Shown: piece after piece, positions 8,233 to 15,697 of the stretch
How positions within the stretch are numbered: position 1 is the stretch's first letter
Layout: every line of letters begins with the position of its first letter
Source: an uncultured Polaribacter sp.
GTDB taxonomy: Bacteria; Bacteroidota; Bacteroidia; Flavobacteriales; Flavobacteriaceae
DNA: 64,000 nucleotides
Assembly (NCBI RefSeq): GCF_947497125.1
Contig: NZ_CANMFI010000006.1
Location: 1-64,000, forward strand
Direction: 5' to 3'
The notes under the pieces: model-generated
What the model was told of the DNA's origin: nothing
The model's input: the letters and a program-made list of their open reading frames with translations, nothing else
Database searches by the model: none
Position numbers and translations under genes: made by a program

Positions 8233-10260
8233 ATGAAAAGGATTTTTAATTACTTGCCCTTACACTTTGTTGTACTATTAATAGTCGGTATTTGTTTTCA
8301 AAAATTTACCCATTTTTGGGTGTTTTCATTTTTAAGCTCTTTTTTAATATTACTTAGTTTGGCGCTTTTATGCATATTTATAAAGCCAACTATTTTAAAA
8401 GCTATTTCGCTGTATCTCTTCTTTTTTGTAATGGGTATATTCGTTTTAGTAATTAATGATGATCGAAATTATTCTTCTCACTACGATTATCATGAATCTG
8501 AAAATCCAACAATTATAATTCAGGTTCATAAAGTTTTAAAATCGAATGATTTTTATCAAAAATATGAAGCAAAGGTTGTTAAAGTTAACAATAATCATAC
8601 TTCTGGTAAAGTGCTTTTAAATGTAAGAAATAAAACATCATTACCTGCTTTTTTTGTAGATGACCGTTTGATGTTAAAAACAGATTTAAAACCAATAATA
8701 CTGCCAAAGAATCCGCATCAATTTAATTATAAATTGTATTTAGCCGATAAAAATATCTTTAAACAACTATTTTTAGAAGAACCTCAATTTTTAGTATTAA
8801 AAAACAAGAAAGCTACTATATTTGGATTGTCTGCACAGTTTAGAAATTTAATCGAGCGATCTTTAAAAAAACATGGATTTAAAAATAACGAATTAGCAGT
8901 TATAAAAGCATTAATATTAGGGCAAAGACAAGATGTATCAAAAGAATTAATAACTGACTATCAAAAAGCAGGAGCAATTCATATTTTGGCAGTTTCTGGT
9001 TTGCATATTGGTGTTTTATTATGGATTTTGTCTTTTCTTTTAAAACCATTAGAAAAGTATCGCTACGGGGCATTTTTTAAAACAACTATTCTTGTTTTAC
9101 TTCTGTGGCTTTTTGCTTTTTTATCGGGTCTTTCTGCTTCAGTAGTTAGGGCGGTAACAATGTTTACTTTTTTAGCAATTGGGTTGTCTTTTAAAAGTAA
9201 AAAAGCAATAGATTTTGCTTTTATCACTTCTATGTTTTTCATTTTATTAGTAGCGCCTAATTTTTTGTTTGATGTTGGTTTTCAACTAAGTTATTTAGCT
9301 GTTTTTGGTATTCTTTGGCTTCAGCCAGCAATAGAAAAAATGTATAAACCTAAGAATTTAATAAGTTCAAAAATTTGGCAGTTAATGACAGTTTCAATCG
9401 CTGCACAAATTGCCATTTTACCTTTAAGTATTTTTTATTTTCATCAATTTCCGGGGTTGTTTTTACTCTCTAATTTAGTAATAATTCCTTTTTTAGCTGC
9501 AATTCTGTCTGGCGGATTACTAGTTATATTTTTGGCTTTGTTTAACATCTTGCCTCAGTTTTTAGCAGATTTTTACTCTGTTTTTATTACCTATATGAAT
9601 GCTTTTGTAAAGTGGGTTTCTTTACAAGAAGCGTTTTTATTTAAAGGATTGTTTTTATCCTTTTTTGAAATGCTTACTTGGTATCTTTTTTTCTTTTTTG
9701 GTGCTCTTTTTTTTATGAATAAAAGCATTAAAAAGTTACTGTTGTTTTTAAGCGCAATTCTAATTGTTCAAGTTGTATTTTTGATAAATGAAAAACAGTT
9801 TGCCAATAAAAAACAATTTCTTGTATTTCATAAAAATAGGGCTTCTATTGTTGGTAAAAGAGAAGGGAAAACACTTTTTTTACAACAAAACATCCTTTTA
9901 AAAAATGCTAAAATAGACAATGCTGTTTTAGCATATATAACGGCAGAAGGTATCAATAAAATAAAGCAAACAGATTTTAAAAATGCACTTTATTTTAAAA
10001 ATTTTCCAATTTTAATAGTAGATAGTTTAGGTGTTTATAAGCTTTCTAATACTCAAAAACCCATTGTTGTTTTACAGAATTCTCCTAAAATCAACATAAC
10101 AAGATTAATAAAACAGCTAAACCCTGTACAAATTATTGCAGATGGGTCTAATTATAAAACTGATATTATTCGTTGGGAAAAAGAATGTATAAAAAAAGGA
10201 ATTCCTTTTCATGCAACTTCAATCTCTGGTGCATATGTAAGCACCACTTATATTGAGTAG
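8233..10260 (+). CDS. comEC: ComEC/Rec2 DNA-uptake channel
   Basis: 675 residues. Order: N-terminal membrane helices, a soluble OB-like DUF4131 region (about 95-190), then the Competence domain with about ten membrane helices beginning with the family signature AGAIHILAVSGLHIG. ComEC forms the inner-membrane channel that brings single-stranded DNA into the cytoplasm during transformation. The C-terminal soluble tail (about 520-675) occupies the place of the metallo-beta-lactamase-like nuclease domain but lacks any HxHxDH metal motif. It ends one base before the stop codon of a convergent gene. Confidence 0.92.
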   Translation: MKRIFNYLPLHFVVLLIVGICFQKFTHFWVFSFLSSFLILLSLALLCIFIKPTILKAISLYLFFFVMGIFVLVINDDRNYSSHYDYHESENPTIIIQVHKVLKSNDFYQKYEAKVVKVNNNHTSGKVLLNVRNKTSLPAFFVDDRLMLKTDLKPIILPKNPHQFNYKLYLADKNIFKQLFLEEPQFLVLKNKKATIFGLSAQFRNLIERSLKKHGFKNNELAVIKALILGQRQDVSKELITDYQKAGAIHILAVSGLHIGVLLWILSFLLKPLEKYRYGAFFKTTILVLLLWLFAFLSGLSASVVRAVTMFTFLAIGLSFKSKKAIDFAFITSMFFILLVAPNFLFDVGFQLSYLAVFGILWLQPAIEKMYKPKNLISSKIWQLMTVSIAAQIAILPLSIFYFHQFPGLFLLSNLVIIPFLAAILSGGLLVIFLALFNILPQFLADFYSVFITYMNAFVKWVSLQEAFLFKGLFLSFFEMLTWYLFFFFGALFFMNKSIKKLLLFLSAILIVQVVFLINEKQFANKKQFLVFHKNRASIVGKREGKTLFLQQNILLKNAKIDNAVLAYITAEGINKIKQTDFKNALYFKNFPILIVDSLGVYKLSNTQKPIVVLQNSPKINITRLIKQLNPVQIIADGSNYKTDIIRWEKECIKKGIPFHATSISGAYVSTTYIE

Positions 10261-10261
10261 T

Positions 10262-10498
10262 TTAATCTGCAACTTCTCCTCTATGAGGCTTTAAGGCATC
10301 TCTATAAAATTTCATATCCTTTTCTGCAACAATTATAAAGGCAGAAAATAACATTTCATTTTTTTTTACAATATCAATTTCAAAAAAAGGTACTTTTTCT
10401 AAAGCTGCAAATTCTTTTAAATGAATAACATGGTGTTTGGCAGTTTCTTTTGCATCTACGCCTCTAAAATCCCATAATAATTTTATTTTTCTACTCAT
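10262..10498 (-). CDS. Hypothetical protein, 78 aa
   Basis: A small, soluble, basic and His-rich protein (KETAKHHVIHLKEF) with no membrane segment or known motif; I recognise no function. It starts three bases after the stop of the thiamine pyrophosphokinase gene on the same strand, so the two form an operon. Its stop is separated by one base from the end of convergent comEC, and no terminator is visible between them. Confidence 0.65.
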   Translation of the reverse strand: MSRKIKLLWDFRGVDAKETAKHHVIHLKEFAALEKVPFFEIDIVKKNEMLFSAFIIVAEKDMKFYRDALKPHRGEVAD

Positions 10499-10501
10499 TT
10501 T

Positions 10502-11107
10502 TTAATGTTTTATGAAAATAAATAAATTTCCTGATTCAAATTTTATTTCTACCAAATTATCGATTGCTTTATTTCTAGTGCCAATTTTTTTGCCAAAAGT
10601 CAAGTCTTCATTTAAGAGGTTAAATTGTAAACCACTTGTGGTGATATTTTCTGTTTTCGGAAAAGGAAATAAAGAAATAGTTTTATTGTTACAGTTTTTT
10701 ATAATTGTTTTTTTCGCCGCCAAATAATAAGTGCTACAATTATCTATAAAGGTAAAATTTAATTTATCTTTTAGAGAAACTACCGTGTGTAAGTTTCCTA
10801 AAAAATGGTCTTGCTCTTTACCACTAGCTCCATAAACATCTATCTGGTAGCATTCCATTTTATATAGAATTTCTGCTATTTTATCAAAATCAGTAAAATT
10901 TTGATTAGGGGTATAAATAGTTTTAATTTCTTTTGGCAGTTCTGTTAAAGAGTCAAAATCGCCACTTATAAAATGCGGTGTTATCTTGTGGTCTTTTAAG
11001 AATTTATAAGCACCATCAGTTGCGCAAATTACATCGTATTTAGATAAATTAGGAAGTTTTTTTGGAGGCTCTCCGTTTAATAATAAAAAGGCGCGCTTTT
11101 TTTTCAT
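10502..11107 (-). CDS. Thiamine pyrophosphokinase
   Basis: 201 residues, the normal size. Motifs of the TPK catalytic domain are visible: ATDGAYKFL near residue 30, SGDFDSL (Asp-rich Mg/ATP site) and KEQDHFLGNL. The C-terminal part matches the thiamine-binding domain in position, with the usual GTRNKAID near the end. The enzyme transfers pyrophosphate from ATP to thiamine, giving the cofactor thiamine diphosphate in the cytoplasm. It is transcribed divergently from mvaD and followed by a small conserved-looking gene. Confidence 0.88.
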   Translation of the reverse strand: MKKKRAFLLLNGEPPKKLPNLSKYDVICATDGAYKFLKDHKITPHFISGDFDSLTELPKEIKTIYTPNQNFTDFDKIAEILYKMECYQIDVYGASGKEQDHFLGNLHTVVSLKDKLNFTFIDNCSTYYLAAKKTIIKNCNNKTISLFPFPKTENITTSGLQFNLLNEDLTFGKKIGTRNKAIDNLVEIKFESGNLFIFIKH

Positions 11108-11157
11108 CAGTACAAAAATACTTAAAAAAGCAATTTAAATAGTTGCTAAAATAGTTT

Positions 11158-11165
11158 TATCTTTG
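11158..11165 (+). promoter_or_regulatory. Putative -10 box of mvaD
   Basis: TATCTTTG matches TAnnTTTG exactly and lies 17 bases upstream of the TTG start of mvaD, implying a very short leader. Confidence 0.4.
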
Positions 11166-11182
11166 ATGTAAATTTTAAACTT

Positions 11183-12262
11183 TTGGATACCTCTCAATTT
11201 ATATCGAAACCCTTAGATAATTTAGTAGAAAACACCCGTTTTACGTGGCAGACACCAAGTAATATTGCACTGGTAAAATATTGGGGTAAAAGCAATCCAC
11301 AGATTCCTAAAAATGCATCAATTAGTTTTACGCTAAAAAACTGTCATACTATTACCACAATCGATTTTCAGAAGAAAGAAAAAACAGATCGTGTAGTTTT
11401 CGACTTGCTTTTTGAAGGTGAAAAGAAAGAAGAATTTAAGCCAAAAATTGCAGACTTTTTTTTAAGAATTCAAGAATATTGTCCTTACATTTTAGAATAT
11501 AATATGCGCATCAATTCAGAAAATTCTTTTCCACATTCAAGCGGAATCGCTTCTTCTGCAAGTGGTTTAAGTGCTATTGCAATGTGTTTGATGAGTTTAG
11601 AAAAGCAGTTAAACACCAATTTATCTGATGCATTTGTAATAAAAAAAGCTTCTTTTTTAGCAAGGTTAGGCTCTGGTAGTGCCAGTAGAAGTATAGAAGG
11701 GCCTTTGGTTGTTTGGGGTAATCACCCATTAATAAAGGGCAGTTCAGATTTGTTTGGGGTGCAATTTCCTTTTAAATTACATTCAGTTTTCGAAAACTAT
11801 CAAGATACTATTTTGTTAGTTGATAAAGGTGAAAAGCAAGTTTCTAGTACCATCGGTCATAATTTAATGCACAACCATCCTTTTGCAGAAAATCGTTTTA
11901 AACAAGCGAACGAAAACCTATCAAAAATAACAACTATTCTTCAAGAAGGAGATCAAAAAGCGTTTGTTAATTTAGTTGAAAGTGAGGCGTTAACATTGCA
12001 TGCAATGATGCTAACAAGCAATCCTTATTTTATTTTAATGAAGCCAAATACATTAGAGATTATTAATAAAATATGGGCGTATAGAGAGGCGAATAATAGT
12101 GCTATTTGTTTTACTTTAGATGCTGGTGCAAATGTACATGTTTTGTATCCAGAATCAGAAAAATTAGCGGTTGTAGCGTTTATAGAAAAAGAATTATCTT
12201 TATTTTGTCAGAACAATCAATTTATTAATGATCATGTTGGGTTAGGTGCTTTGAAGCACTAA
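11183..12262 (+). CDS. mvaD: Diphosphomevalonate decarboxylase
   Basis: 359 residues. The N-terminal block PSNIALVKYWGKSN and the GHMP-kinase glycine motif SSGIASSASGLSAI (about residues 113-127) are diagnostic for mevalonate diphosphate decarboxylase, as is ARLGSGSASRSIEGPLVVW. It converts 5-diphosphomevalonate to isopentenyl diphosphate with ATP, the last step of the mevalonate pathway. The frame opens with TTG; the next in-frame Met is far inside the domain, so TTG is the likely start. It is followed by a YwqK-like gene and another GHMP kinase on the same strand. Confidence 0.93.
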   Translation: MDTSQFISKPLDNLVENTRFTWQTPSNIALVKYWGKSNPQIPKNASISFTLKNCHTITTIDFQKKEKTDRVVFDLLFEGEKKEEFKPKIADFFLRIQEYCPYILEYNMRINSENSFPHSSGIASSASGLSAIAMCLMSLEKQLNTNLSDAFVIKKASFLARLGSGSASRSIEGPLVVWGNHPLIKGSSDLFGVQFPFKLHSVFENYQDTILLVDKGEKQVSSTIGHNLMHNHPFAENRFKQANENLSKITTILQEGDQKAFVNLVESEALTLHAMMLTSNPYFILMKPNTLEIINKIWAYREANNSAICFTLDAGANVHVLYPESEKLAVVAFIEKELSLFCQNNQFINDHVGLGALKH

Positions 12263-12287
12263 TTTATTTGGTATAAAACTATTTTAA

Positions 12288-12683
12288 ATGAGGGTTATTT
12301 TTAAGTGTATACTTTTGGTATTGTTGCTTTTTTCAGCAACCGTATCTGCACAAAAGAAAGTGTGGTTAGATGCCGATTTAAAAGAGACTACAACGGTTAA
12401 TGGTGTTTATTATTCGAATGATATTCAGAATAAAAAAATGGTAACTTACTATTATAAATCAGGCAAAATTTATAAAACGATACCTTATAACGAGGGTAAA
12501 ATTTCTGGAGTTTTTAATGAATATTACCAAACAGGATCTTTAAAAACAACAGGTAAATACGAAAATGGTTTGCAAGAAGGTGTCTGGAAAACCTACTATT
12601 CTAACGGAAAAATTAAAGAAAAAGGAAAATATACCAAAGGCGAAAAAGTTGGTGTTTGGAAATCTTTTTACAAGAATATTTAA
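12288..12683 (+). CDS. Secreted YwqK/MORN-like repeat protein
   Basis: 131 residues. Signal peptide about 1-22 ending ATVSAQ. The remainder consists of YwqK-type repeats: TYYYKSGKIYKTIPYNEGKIS, EYYQTGSLKTTGKYENGLQEGVW, TYYSNGKIKEKGKYTKGEKVGVW. Such repeats fold as short beta hairpins; automatic names call them antitoxins, but a secreted protein between isoprenoid genes is unlikely to be one. It lies 25 bases after mvaD and 55 before the GHMP kinase. A -10 box just upstream of the kinase suggests the latter also has its own promoter. Confidence 0.75.
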   Translation: MRVIFKCILLVLLLFSATVSAQKKVWLDADLKETTTVNGVYYSNDIQNKKMVTYYYKSGKIYKTIPYNEGKISGVFNEYYQTGSLKTTGKYENGLQEGVWKTYYSNGKIKEKGKYTKGEKVGVWKSFYKNI

Positions 12684-12710
12684 GGTGTTTTTAGTTTAGT
12701 TATTTAGTTG

Positions 12711-12718
12711 TATTTTTG
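12711..12718 (+). promoter_or_regulatory. Putative -10 box of the GHMP kinase gene
   Basis: TATTTTTG matches TAnnTTTG and lies 20 bases before the ATG. A TTT-containing -33-like stretch is 19-20 bases upstream. Confidence 0.4.
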
Positions 12719-12738
12719 TTGTACTATAAAAAAGAAAA

Positions 12739-13665
12739 ATGAAAGGACCATTATTTTATGCTAAAATTCTCCTTTTTGGAGAATACGGAATTATAAAAGA
12801 TTCTAAAGGTTTAGCAATTCCGTTTAATGCATACAGAGGTGCTTTAAAGACTTCTAAAAATCTTGCAGGAATCTCTAAAACTTCTAACGAAAATTTATTT
12901 AAATTTTACAGCCATTTATCTTCGCTAAAAACCAATCTAGTTACTTTTAATTTAACAGCTTTTAAAAAAGACATAGACAGTGGTATGTATTTTGATTCTT
13001 CTATTCCGCAAGGGTATGGAGTAGGTAGTTCTGGTGCATTAGTAGCTTCTATTTATGATAAATATGCTAGTGATAAAATTACTGTTTTAGAAAACTTAAC
13101 AAGAGATAAATTGTTAAAATTGAAACAGATTTTTTCTTTAATGGAGTCTTTTTTTCACGGAAAAAGTTCTGGTTTAGATCCTTTAAACAGTTATTTAAGT
13201 TTGCCAATTCTTATCAATTCTAAAGACCATGTAGAGCCAGCAGGAATTCCTTCTCAAAAAGAAGGTAAAGGAGCTGTCTTTTTGTTAGATTCTGAGCAAA
13301 TTGGAGAAACAGAACCAATGGTAAACATCTTTATGAATAAGATGAAAAACGAAGGTTTTAGAAATATGATTAGCAACGAATTTGCGACTACTACAGATGC
13401 CTGTATTGATGATTTTCTTAAAGGAAATGTAAAATCTTTATTCGGCAATGTAAAATTATTATCTAAAATTGTTTTAACAAATTTTAAACCAATGATACCA
13501 TCAGCTTTTCATAAAATTTGGGAGCATGGTATTGAAACAAACGACTACTATTTAAAACTTTGTGGCTCTGGTGGCGGAGGTTATATTTTAGGTTTTACAG
13601 AAGACTTCGAAAAAGCTAAATTAAGCCTTAAAAAGCACAAATTAGAGTTGGTGTATAGATTTTAA
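12739..13665 (+). CDS. GHMP kinase of the GYDIA type, probably isoprenoid-related
   Basis: 308 residues with GHMP features: an N-terminal AKILLFGEYGII block like mevalonate kinases, the glycine-rich ATP loop PQGYGVGSSGALVASIYDKY (residues 90-109), and a C-terminal CGSGGGGYILGF motif. The flavobacterial subfamily is commonly named GYDIA; its substrate has not been established to my knowledge. Position between mvaD and a UbiA prenyltransferase points to phosphorylation of mevalonate or phosphomevalonate, which is inference. It ends one base before the UbiA gene. Confidence 0.82.
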   Translation: MKGPLFYAKILLFGEYGIIKDSKGLAIPFNAYRGALKTSKNLAGISKTSNENLFKFYSHLSSLKTNLVTFNLTAFKKDIDSGMYFDSSIPQGYGVGSSGALVASIYDKYASDKITVLENLTRDKLLKLKQIFSLMESFFHGKSSGLDPLNSYLSLPILINSKDHVEPAGIPSQKEGKGAVFLLDSEQIGETEPMVNIFMNKMKNEGFRNMISNEFATTTDACIDDFLKGNVKSLFGNVKLLSKIVLTNFKPMIPSAFHKIWEHGIETNDYYLKLCGSGGGGYILGFTEDFEKAKLSLKKHKLELVYRF

Positions 13666-13666
13666 A

Positions 13667-14587
13667 ATGATGTTAAGTTTTAAGTTAAAAAGAATACTCT
13701 TAAAGCTTTTTAGTTTGTTATCTGTTATCAGAGGCTATAACATACTTGTAGTTATAATTGCACAATATTTAGCCGCTATCTTTATTTTTTCTCCAACAAA
13801 AACACTGTACAACATTGTTTTCGATGTGCACTTGTTTTATATCGTTTTTGCCACAATTTGTGTTATTGCTGCAGGCTATATTATTAATAATTTTTATGAT
13901 GTTCCGGTAGATCGAATTAACAGGCCCTTTAAGACACGTATAGATAATTATGTAAAACAATCTACAAAATTAAAGATATATTTTGCCTTAAATTTTATTG
14001 CTTTTGTTTTTGGATGCTTAATTTCTTGGCGAGCTGCACTCTTTTTTTCTGTCTATATTTTTGCAATCTGGTTATACTCGCATAAACTTAAAAAATATCC
14101 AGTATTTGGTTTATTATCGGCTGCATTGTTAACAATATCTCCTTTTTTGGCTGTTTTTATTTACTTTAAAAATATTTCAGTAAGTATTATTTTTTATGCT
14201 GTTTTTTTGTTTTTGGTTGTATTGGTAAGAGAGTTACTTAAAGATCTACAAAATTTAAAAGGGGCAATTTTAAATAATTATGACACTTTTCCGGTAATTT
14301 ATGGTGAACGAAAAACAAAACAATTGGCTGTCTTATTGCTGCTAGTTACACTTTTAATAATTGTTGCTTTTACTACAAACGTAACGATAGGTATTATGAA
14401 GTATTATTTTTATGGTAGCTTTGTTATGCTGTTTTTTGTAGGTATTTTTATTTGTATATCATCTAGCCTTAAACACTATGCCATTTTACATAACTTGTTA
14501 AAAATACTTCTTTTAATCGGTGTTTTTTGGTTGGTTTTAATTGATAAAGCCATTCTTATAGAAAGAGTATTGCATTTCTTTTGTTAA
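13667..14587 (+). CDS. UbiA-family prenyltransferase
   Basis: 306 residues with about eight or nine membrane helices. The first prenyl-diphosphate/Mg motif is clear: NNFYDVPVDRINRPFKTR (NxxxDxxxD pattern). The second site is KDLQNLKGAILNNYDTFPV, where the second acidic residue of the usual DxxD is Asn. It would transfer a polyprenyl group to an acceptor within the inner membrane. The nearest automatic label is geranylgeranylglycerol-phosphate geranylgeranyltransferase, but the acceptor is unknown. It follows the GHMP kinase almost without gap, which ties it to isoprenoid supply. Confidence 0.85.
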   Translation: MMLSFKLKRILLKLFSLLSVIRGYNILVVIIAQYLAAIFIFSPTKTLYNIVFDVHLFYIVFATICVIAAGYIINNFYDVPVDRINRPFKTRIDNYVKQSTKLKIYFALNFIAFVFGCLISWRAALFFSVYIFAIWLYSHKLKKYPVFGLLSAALLTISPFLAVFIYFKNISVSIIFYAVFLFLVVLVRELLKDLQNLKGAILNNYDTFPVIYGERKTKQLAVLLLLVTLLIIVAFTTNVTIGIMKYYFYGSFVMLFFVGIFICISSSLKHYAILHNLLKILLLIGVFWLVLIDKAILIERVLHFFC

Positions 14588-14607
14588 GAGAATTATACTT
14601 ACTTTTG
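14580..14607 (+). promoter_or_regulatory. Putative promoter of the pseudouridine synthase gene
   Basis: TTTG at 14580-14583 and TACTTTTG at 14600-14607 fit the Bacteroidota -33/-10 elements, with a spacing of 16 (slightly short). The -33 overlaps the end of the UbiA gene; the ATG is 19 bases further on. Confidence 0.5.
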
Positions 14608-14626
14608 CAAAAAATTAATACATATA

Positions 14627-15475
14627 ATGAAATCAAATAAAAACTCGTCGAGAGGACGACAAGAAGGTAAAAAACAGACTCCTCTTAGTAGAAAAAGAAA
14701 ACCACAAGCAAGAAAATCATCACCAAAAACGACTGTAAGTACAACAAATTCTTCAACTACAGCCTCTACAGGTATTCGTTTAAATAAATACATTGCAAAC
14801 TCAGGTGTGTGTTCTCGTAGAGAAGCAGATACTTACATAGAGCATGGTAGTGTAGAGGTAAATGGGAAGTTGGTAACAGAAATGGGCTATAAAGTTCAGC
14901 CAGATGATATTATTAGGTTTGATGGAACTTCAATATCACCAGAAGAAAAAAGATATATCTTATTAAATAAGCCTAAAAACTATATTACTACGATGGAAGA
15001 TGATCGTGGTAGAAAAACGGTAATGGAGTTGATTGCAAATGCATCAAAAGAACGTATTTATCCGGTAGGACGTTTAGATAGAAATACCACAGGTTTGTTG
15101 TTGTTTACCAATGATGGAGATTTGGCTAAAAAATTAACCCATCCAAAACACAATGTGCGTAAATTATACCATGCATCTTTAGATAGAAAATTAGATTTAA
15201 AAGATTTAGAAAAACTTCGTGGAGATGTAATTATAGAAGGAAGAAAAGTATTTATTGATGCTGTTTCTTATGTAGATGGAGAGCCAAAATCTGAAATAGG
15301 AATAGAGATTCATTCGGGTAGAAACAGAATTGTGCGTAAAATATTTGAACACGTTGGTTACAAAGTAAATAAATTAGATAGAGTTGTATTTGCAGAGCTA
15401 ACTAAGAAAAATTTACCAAGAGGCAGATGGAGGCCTTTGACAAACCAAGAGGTCAACAACTTAAAAATGTTGTAA
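14627..15475 (+). CDS. rluB: 23S rRNA pseudouridine synthase, RluB/RsuA family
   Basis: 282 residues. The first 48 are a basic Ser/Thr/Lys-rich extension typical of flavobacterial members. An S4 RNA-binding domain follows (about 50-95, RLNKYIANSGVCSRREADTYI), then the RsuA/RluB/E/F catalytic domain with Asp151 in YPVGRLDRNTTGLL. RluB-type enzymes isomerise uridine near position 2605 in 23S rRNA; whether this member acts like RluB, RluE or RluF is not certain from sequence alone. A terminator follows immediately. Confidence 0.9.
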   Translation: MKSNKNSSRGRQEGKKQTPLSRKRKPQARKSSPKTTVSTTNSSTTASTGIRLNKYIANSGVCSRREADTYIEHGSVEVNGKLVTEMGYKVQPDDIIRFDGTSISPEEKRYILLNKPKNYITTMEDDRGRKTVMELIANASKERIYPVGRLDRNTTGLLLFTNDGDLAKKLTHPKHNVRKLYHASLDRKLDLKDLEKLRGDVIIEGRKVFIDAVSYVDGEPKSEIGIEIHSGRNRIVRKIFEHVGYKVNKLDRVVFAELTKKNLPRGRWRPLTNQEVNNLKML

Positions 15476-15481
15476 TATTTT

Positions 15482-15515
15482 AAAGCAGGATTGTATTTTT
15501 TACATCCTGCTTTTT
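15482..15515 (+). terminator. Rho-independent terminator after rluB
   Basis: Stem AAAGCAGGA / TCCTGCTTT, extended by TGT/ACA with one bulged T, closes a T-rich loop and is followed by TTTTTAT. It separates rluB from the giant adhesin gene. Confidence 0.85.
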
Positions 15516-15640
15516 ATATTTAAGACACTACTTCACAAAGTAAAATTTAATTTTTTACGATTGCGAATAAACCGAATTGACTGGGTTATTACTATAAATA
15601 AGATTTTATTACATACAAAAATATAGTCCGAAAAACAAAA

Positions 15641-15676
15641 TAAGTTATCATAACTTAATATTATTATATATCTTTG
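15641..15676 (+). promoter_or_regulatory. Perfect palindrome and -10 box upstream of the giant surface-protein gene
   Basis: TAAGTTATCATAACTTA (15641-15657) is a perfect inverted repeat with 8-bp arms around one base. It is followed 11 bases later by TATCTTTG (15669-15676), an exact TAnnTTTG -10 box, 21 bases before the ATG. The palindrome occupies the -33 region where a TTTG would be expected and none is present. This geometry suits a dimeric regulator. Confidence 0.55.
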
Positions 15677-15697
15677 TTTTAAATTGTATTAAAAATT

